From Mactromeris polynyma (taxonomy: Eukaryota > Mollusca > Bivalvia > Venerida > Mactridae): a stretch of DNA of 64,000 bases. This document shows positions 56,810 to 64,000 of this stretch, in pieces; within the stretch, counting starts at the first letter, position 1; each line of letters starts with the position of its first letter. Both the position numbers and the translations under genes were made by a program. The stretch lies in the NCBI GenBank assembly GCA_032209605.1, contig JASFXZ010000009.1, forward strand, positions 13,627,553-13,691,552, read 5' to 3'. The notes beneath the pieces are model-generated. The model was not told the DNA's origin and did no database searches. It saw only the letters and a list, made by a program, of their open reading frames with translations.

Positions 56810-58793
56810 CTTTCGATAAGGGGTACGTTAACTTACCGAAATCCACGTGTTATGTGCTCCATGTGGAACTTATGTACAAACCTTCAGTGTATCTCATTTT
56901 AAAGAGCAATGCATTTTGTTAGGATCTTTAGAGATGTTAAAGTATGAAAACACCATTTAACATAACAAACAACCGGCCACTTCTCCGACATCTGGCATTA
57001 CTTCCAAAAACCTTCAGTCCAGTTTTACAAGTCAAAAGTGCAATAACATCAACGTCTAAACGGAACATATTGACACGTTTATCATTCTAGCTGTCCAAGT
57101 TATTTCTTGGAATGTTTCGGTATATGACTTTCCAATCATGCAACTATCGAACGTTGAACATTTGCCGAACTTTTCTATCCAAGCGATTACTTCTTAACTT
57201 TGATACTATGATCGATACTAGTTTAGTACTTCAGAGCGTTTGCACTTTACGAACATTTATCTTATGTTTGTTACAGAAAACAACATATAACATTTTATTC
57301 CAAGAAAGTTTGTAAACACTAAACATACTTTCATTGGACGCGTTCCGAGAAGTTTAAGAAAGCTATGCATAGTTTTACCTTGGAGTGGCGGCCAGCTTCA
57401 ATTAACACTTAATGGTATGGACTCCTAGTAACAACGCCCTTAATTCATTTCCGCAATTTTTACAGTATATCTAATGACAAAAACACGTTGGTCGTAATTC
57501 AAAGCTGTAACGTTTAATAATTCGCCTGATTATTCCCGAACAATAAAATGTAAAAACTGTGCTTTTGTTGTTGCCAGAAACCAAATTCTTTAATGATTTC
57601 CGCCATATTTCACTATTTCCTTTTTACCCGCCATAACCGCCTGTCAAATTATTTCATTCAAACGTTTAAACTGAAATAAAATTCCAAAATAAACTTGAAT
57701 CAATTGATGCTAATTGAATTAATGATGTGATTAAAATGTGTTTTTGTTCATGGACTGATTAGATGACATTAATTGTTCACTTAATATCAAATAAAACGAC
57801 GTTTGTCCATTTTAGTTTTGATCTTTGTTATCAATATATTCCATCAGCGTCGTTGTTTTCAAGACCAATTAAGCCCACATTATTCATTCTCATTATTTAA
57901 ATCACGTTTAATCATTGAGGAAAACAAAACGTGTATTTCCGTTTCGTAAAAACCGTTTTTGCGATAATGCAAAGTGACGGTTACCTATTTAATTATACTG
58001 GTTCACGTCATTCCCGTTTAACCGAAGGTTACATTACAATTCCCTTTTCTTATTTCTCAGGGAAAAGCTAAACATTTATCGAACGCCTTGTTTGTCGAAC
58101 AGCCGTTGCGTTATAAAGACGATCACATGTTTACCACTGTGAAACACACATTGTAAATTGTCCTCTGTCGCTCTCAACTTTCATTTTTGTTCCAATCAGA
58201 TGTTGAATAACAAGATTACGTCGAGTCTTCATACGTTTACCGGGGGTGAAAATGCCAATCTCAGAGATTGCTATCATAGTTATAGACATCACTAGGAAGA
58301 TTTTTTGTCTGCTTTTCGCTGACCAAGGACATATTCCTGCTGTTTCACTTCCAGTGCGTTTTCTATTTTGTTCTTGTCCTGTGTCTTGATGTTTATTACA
58401 TACGTGTTATAATGAACGGCGGCAATAAACAGAGACATCCTCAGAGACCTCGGTAATTCGGTGAGAAAGAGTTACATTTTATTTGGTATAAAATCTTTCA
58501 GACAGTCTGCTGTGAATACGACGGAAATCACGCCATTTCATATTACACATCGGCACACAAATTATACGGCTTATATAAGGATTGCGCATTTATTTAGTTT
58601 CTTGTAGGATTTCTGTAGAAGGCGTTGCATTCGGTAGTGTACTTTTAGTTGCTTCATTTCAATAAAGTTGTTAGGAGTACTGTAGATCAAGTTTCTGTCG
58701 GCAGAGTAGATGGAATCGCTGTATATTATGATAGTATAATTGTGAAGTTGGAAGCATCATGAAACCATCTTTAAACCCCCCGGTGGCAATCTT
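56810..58793. other. Gene-poor stretch
   Basis: AT-rich with no shared repeat and no exon candidate. Confidence 0.45.
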
Positions 58794-58866
58794 CGGCGCA
58801 GTCGTATTGTGCTCGCTTTTGCTACATGAGTAACAGCGGTGCGTAAGCCAATCAAATCTAAAGTTA
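58794..58866 (-). repeat. Family A-related tail, variant C copy 2
   Basis: TTCGGCGCAGTCGTATTGTG, CTCGCTTTTGCTACATGAG and AGCCAATCAAATCTAAAG match variant C at 20033 and the family A terminus. Confidence 0.65.
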
Positions 58867-60643
58867 AAGGTCGGAGCAAAATTTGGACAGCCAGACTTCG
58901 TTTGTAAACTGGAATGTCTTGTTGCAACTGACAGTTCCAAGGCGGTACACCTTTATCGCCAATGTTTATTTTTGCCACACGTGTCTTGCTGTTATAATTG
59001 CATGTATACATTTGCATGTCTCCTCGTGCTTTATGACAGCAGCTGTGTACATTGTATGTGACATTTCCTGCTCGGCTTCTCATTCAATTTGTACATAAAG
59101 ATATTCTCTCACGTGTAAATTGAGTTGCTAATTGTGGTTGCTTTAGACGTCTGTGGCATGGCTAGAGCGAAATGATAATTTGTTCTGAATATTTGTCTTG
59201 AATTACGAGACAACATCAAGTATTCACTCTTGCTCAATTTAGTACACTTAAGTGAACAAATTATCAGCTTGTTGCAGACCAATTGAGTGGTGGGTGCTAC
59301 ATTTCATCATAAGGTTCATTACATTGACCTCGTTACCACGCGTCGTTTACTTCGGATGCGAAGCGTGGTTTGGATGTTTTATTTCAAATTCATTGCATTG
59401 TCAATCAATATAATGTAATTGAGATGGCAAACAGAACTTTTGGTATGTTTTATCTTGATACTATAATGTGTTAGTGACGTTGTATCATAGTAGGTCACAG
59501 AAATATGATAGTTTTTTAATTAATCTCAACTTAACGTAGAGCCGTCAGAGCGGAATATTTGGAATTCGCTAATCCATCAATGACTTGACGATATTTCAAA
59601 TAAGAAATCTACAATGGACTGGAATTTACATGAAAGCCGCAATATTTCTGTTACACGAAAGACAAAAACGTCACGTGATGTTGGATTTTTGTGATTACGA
59701 ATCCTTTGCTGGGCTTGATGTAGCTCTCATTGAAATATGGTAAATAATCAAGCTTTAAAAATACGAACACTGCGTTTGCTCTCCTCGAAATAAGCATCAA
59801 CAACAAAATGTGTAAATCCATAAACATTCTCGCCAATATCGTCTGTGTATTATATGTTCATGCCAATGCGATACCATCCAAAAGATGAAATATTATAAAA
59901 TTGCTGTAGAACTTATACAGTTTTTATCTTTCATTGTGACAAATTGTGCAGTAGGCCCTTGGCATTGAAAAAAGTTGTATTTCATTACATGATTATATGT
60001 AGAACACCAGCGTCAGACTCCTAGTTGACGGCAGTTTGTTTTAGCCATGCTCCGTGTCTGTTTTGATGATGTGACGCACATCATATAACATTATGTCGTT
60101 GAACTGTTATAAACCCCCCTGTATGAAGGACTGTGTCATCAACATCTGTTATACCATACCAAACATGATAAGGCTTCGCTATGCAACTAAAATGTTTTAC
60201 AAACACAATCAGTAAAAATAAGGCATGTCATCACCAGTATCTCCGCCTTTAACACGTTTCTTTCCTATCTGTAAAAGTACATAGAGATCATTTACTTGTA
60301 ATTTGATAAGCGCTCTACCCCGGGGCTCTAGTAATTGTACAATTCACCTTCAACACACGTCTCCATTAATTCTCATTTTTCTATCGACTTGTGTCTGTAA
60401 GTTGCGAGTATTGTTGATTTTTTTGCATTTTGACTCAGTTTTGTTGCTTGTATTTTAAGTATTTGTCGAACATTCTGGTGACAATGACTTGCATTTAACG
60501 GCAATATATCTGATTTATGTACGCAGTGATATTTGAAGTCATTTTTATGAATCATTCACAGATGGAAGGCTTAAGGCTATATGTAAGTCAATGACATGGT
60601 AGTAAACGTTTAATGATCATTTACGGTGAGTTGTTTGGGCAGA
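58867..60643. other. Gene-poor stretch
   Basis: A 108-codon minus frame at 58757-59083 overlaps the variant C copy and has no domain. The rest is featureless. Confidence 0.4.
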
Positions 60644-60820
60644 GTCTGTGAAGTTGACTGTTAGTTTTTTAGTTGTTAGTTCAGATGTTAATTCGAAAAT
60701 GCATAGCCATAAGTTAGATGTGAGTTCAACATTTTCAAATTAACATCTGAACTAATAAATAACAGCTTTGAAATCGGGAACGAACATCTGAACTAACAAC
60801 TAACAGCCAACTTCACAGAC
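60644..60820. mobile_element. 177-bp inverted-repeat element
   Basis: Ends GTCTGTGAAGTTGACTGTTA and TAACAGCCAACTTCACAGAC are inverted matches, continuing through GTTGTTAGTTCAGATGTT and AACATCTGAACTAACAAC. A second partial right-arm copy (TTAACATCTGAACTAATAAA) lies at ~60740. No clear target duplication. Confidence 0.75.
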
Positions 60821-63187
60821 CTACAACGATGTATCGGTACAAAGTAGAACATTCATATTATATAAATGTTAATGTTCACGCCTGTACCGATGCACTCTAC
60901 ATTTTTCAATCGCTGTTTTGCATTTCAAGAAATAACTTCTGTATTCCTCAATACCTCGTGTAGTGTCTGTGTCACACCTGTGTATTATGTAATATACCCT
61001 TACTATCAAACTCAATTAAACACTCGCCAAATGGAATCGGCATATGAGTTATTTTCGTTCAATTATGTATAAATACAATGTGACATTTGCTGATACAGGT
61101 TCCTGCTATCTTTCATGGTCAATGTGAATGTTCTGCTCCGTACCAGTGACATCAGCTGTATGTTCCGTGTGGTGTAAGGATCCAAAACGGCGACGGTCAT
61201 ATTCACTGATTGGCTTATCAATAATGCGGATCTGTGAATTACATTCAAGGAGTACGTGGTACAATGTATATCATAAATGTGATAACTATCAGTCCATGTG
61301 TTTTAACTTCTCTGTCCATGACAATGGAAACCCTGACGTCTTTTATATCCACAATGAACTTCATGTAAAATAAATTCCTAGAAGAAAGTAGTGATTCTAT
61401 CTTGTCCGGCAATCATTTAACATGAAGCCATTTGGTTAACTGATGGAATATCAAATGACATCAATACTTGTGTGCCGTCACAGACACATGGAATGTCATT
61501 CTTCAAAATAGAGCTTGTGTCAGATATCTTTAGTTTACCATTGATATGTACAGGCAGAGAGATACGCAAATTGAACTTTAACGATCATGTTACCACAAAC
61601 ATTGATAATAGGTTGAGACATCGTGAACGATCTTAGATTTTGGTAAATTCTTGTAAAGTATTGGCGTGATGAGAAATCATCCTTCTGAGGCATTCCGATA
61701 TTTATTGACCTTTATCCGCTGTTTTTGTTGATTTTCATTCTCAGAGGTTTGTTTAGCGAAAAGAATGTAATTTATAAATTATGTTTCCTTAGCCAGTTGA
61801 TTTTATGGCTTGCATTTTATAGATACATCAAATACACCATGTACATCAACATAAATTGATATGATGAAAATGGGAGCATTGATAGGCAATCAGTTTTCCC
61901 CATGAATATGAAGAACGACTTTTAAAAGGTGGTAACCACAACTGACAATCATCATGGGTGTGGTCGTACAAATCGATCTGTGGGGACACAATGGTGATAA
62001 ATCGACATTATTATAATATTATGCTTTGACTGAATGCTGGTGGAAGATAAGGGGAACAAAGGAACGTATTAGGTCAAACGGGGATCCGTTGTAAAAACCT
62101 TCAACTTGTATGCATTATGCGGTGTCGACGAGTGGATTTAAAGATATTGAAAATGAAACTAGCATGCGTAAATGATAAACTTAAGCTCGGTATGATTTGG
62201 TTAGACGAAACAAAACTCTATATTATGACATATGTGTATGATACATTTATAAACCAGTTGATTATAATGGTGTTAACATTTTTGTCATTTAGCACAATTC
62301 CTTTGATATTAAGAAACATACACTTATTTTCATTACTATATAAACCATAATTTTGCTGGCATATTTGTCATGTCTCAACTTCCTTTCTTCAGTAAAACGC
62401 ACACTATCTTACCAACCATACTTCATTAAAATTCATATCATCACTTTTGAAACTCATTTTTTATGACAATTCGTGTCGATTGTCATGACATTTAGCCTAC
62501 ATGTTGTGTACACTTGCAATACTATTGTATCAAGTTCTTTCCTTGTGTCCTGAAAGTCAGTCGATGAAAATATAGAAATCCCATATCGTACGTTGTTAAA
62601 TGTAGATACATTTAATCTACTGAACTATTTCTTCTCTCTGACTCGTTATCAGGTGCACATATCTGAATGTATTATTATATTCAACAACATGTGTCGAGAT
62701 GTTCCTTTTTGCCGAAAAAATATTTGGGAAATTAGAAAATGAACGATATTGCAGAAGTAGTGGCTATCTAATGTAACATTCAAGTCGATATTAATGTTAT
62801 TACATTTTGAGTACATATATTGTGTCCATATCGCTGTGAATCAGTGTTCTTCAGCTGTGTTTGATTCATGGTTGCAACATATAGACTGGCAACATATACG
62901 TACAGTCGGAAATCGTGCAATCGATTTCATCAGGTTCAAAATTCTATTTCGAATAACACATGGTTTCGAATAGACCATTTCAATTCGACGTAAGAAGAAT
63001 ACATCGGGACCTGATATTTATTTCAGATGACTGTCGAGTATTCGGGTAGAAGATTTTCGAATAAATGAGGTCCTACCGGGTATAAGCCTTAAACGAATAC
63101 ATATAGTTGAGTTTTATTTATTTGAGAACGGTTGTTAAAGTGTGATGTGGTCAGCCAATAAATACATGTTTTGGAAATTATTAACCA
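60821..63187. other. Gene-poor stretch
   Basis: Frames of up to 81 codons have no motif. No repeat was noticed. Confidence 0.4.
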
Positions 63188-63452
63188 GGGACCGTATTCA
63201 CAAACGTTTTAAGACTGAATCTCATGCTTAGACTTTAAAATTGCAAAAAATAAATTTACAAGCATTTCGTTTTTATTAGTCCTGTATTAAAACGGAAATC
63301 TTTTCGCCTGAATATTTCTTGTTACTCACTCTACACTTTTGCCATGTTTTATCAAAATATATTGTGTAACAATAACGTAGGAACAAAATAAAAAATTACC
63401 ATTTTAAAGTCTAAGTCTGAGATTCAGTCTTAAAACGTTTGTAGAGTCACCG
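63188..63452. mobile_element. ~265-bp MITE with ACAAACGTTTTAAGACT ends
   Basis: Left GGGACCGTATTCACAAACG, TTTTAAGACTGAATCTCA, GCTTAGACTTTAAAAT pairs with right ATTTTAAAGTCTAAGTC, TGAGATTCAGTCTTAAAACG, TTTGTAGAGTCACC. About 55 bases match on each side. The interior is AT-rich and non-coding. The outermost bases have drifted, so ends and target duplication are uncertain. Confidence 0.7.
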
Positions 63453-64000
63453 TATATGATTCGACTCGCGTTCATTGTTATCAAAATACCGTTTTTGTTT
63501 TACCAGGACATATGTACTGAAAGCTTGAACATACCACGTGGGTTTTACTGTTCTGTAAATGTCAGACATTCATGGAATTATAGATTAATCATGTCTGGAC
63601 GTGGTATATATCCACTCTAGTCTTGATGTGTTAGATAATTAGTAAACTAAGAATAATTTTCATCTAATTTATGTCTTGGAATTGTTTTCTATTGTTGCAA
63701 GTTTTGCGTAAGAAAACACTGATGCCATTGATTAGACGTGCCACGATGCAACATGTAGGCCAATGATGTTAAATTTAATGTTTTTTGTCGAACAAATTAA
63801 TTAATTGAGATCGAAAATTGTTAAATCTGTATAAACGTGCACGGTGTGGACACGCTATAGCAATATCGGTTCATTTTGCTGAACATTCTGAAAAAGAAAC
63901 ACAAAAAAAGAAAATTTGCCTTTAGTTTCGCATTTAGAATGTAGTTTATAATGAGGTCGTATTTTCTGATCGGTAATTGTTATAGGAAAAAACGTACTGC
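63453..64000. other. No recognisable feature
   Basis: AT-rich to the end of the window. Confidence 0.45.

Noticed and set aside
58757..59083. 108-codon minus-strand ORF
   Set aside because: Runs through a dispersed tail repeat and has no recognisable domain.

Overview
This is a eukaryotic, AT-rich (roughly two-thirds A+T by eye), intron- or intergenic-type window with no compact gene set: no operons, no ribosome-binding-site architecture and almost no long open frames. The repeat content (many small foldback and MITE-like elements, several different tRNA-headed SINE relics, long minisatellites, and a dispersed element that carries a tandem array in front of a conserved tail) fits an invertebrate, most likely a mollusc and perhaps a bivalve. 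That placement is inference from repeat style, not from a marker gene.

Region by region: 1-4.4 kb holds only degraded dispersed repeats. 4.49-5.22 kb is a 736-bp near-perfect foldback with hairpins at both tips and three 93-bp modules inside. 5.58-5.94 kb is a composite repeat (CCCACGAC array plus conserved tail). 7.1-7.4 kb looks like a LINE 3' end. 8.37-11.46 kb is a transposon cluster: a Myb/SANT-like ORF beside duplicated GGTGCGTTTCAT ends, then a MITE split by a 5'-truncated LINE whose reverse transcriptase carries an internal ~255-bp inversion. 11.58-21 kb has MITEs (pogo-like, a 282-bp element with a 6-bp target duplication, an element with TTTCCAGAACCC ends), a hAT-like end and a scrap of Tc1-like transposase. 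24.0-24.7 kb has a 38-bp minisatellite followed by a second composite repeat. 26.6-27.5 kb has a strong foldback and a SINE.

The best evidence for host genes is a set of candidate exons on the minus strand at 29.0-30.7 kb, one of which resembles the zinc-containing C-terminal OB fold of RPA1/MEIOB-type proteins, and two candidate coiled-coil exons on the plus strand at 35.8 and 38.6 kb. All are modelled from splice signals and phase only. 36.9-44.9 kb returns to dispersed repeats and SINEs. Three large minisatellites follow: a 31-bp unit at 45.0-46.2 kb, a ~45-bp unit at 52.3-53.5 kb and a 25-bp unit at 54.8-55.2 kb. The last abuts another copy of the conserved tail. 55.3-64 kb holds more tail copies and two or three small inverted-repeat elements.

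Nothing here works together as a pathway. The coherent theme is repeat biology: one tail family seen next to different tandem arrays, nested insertions, and palindromic elements. No CRISPR array, rRNA, convincing tRNA gene or viral gene was seen.
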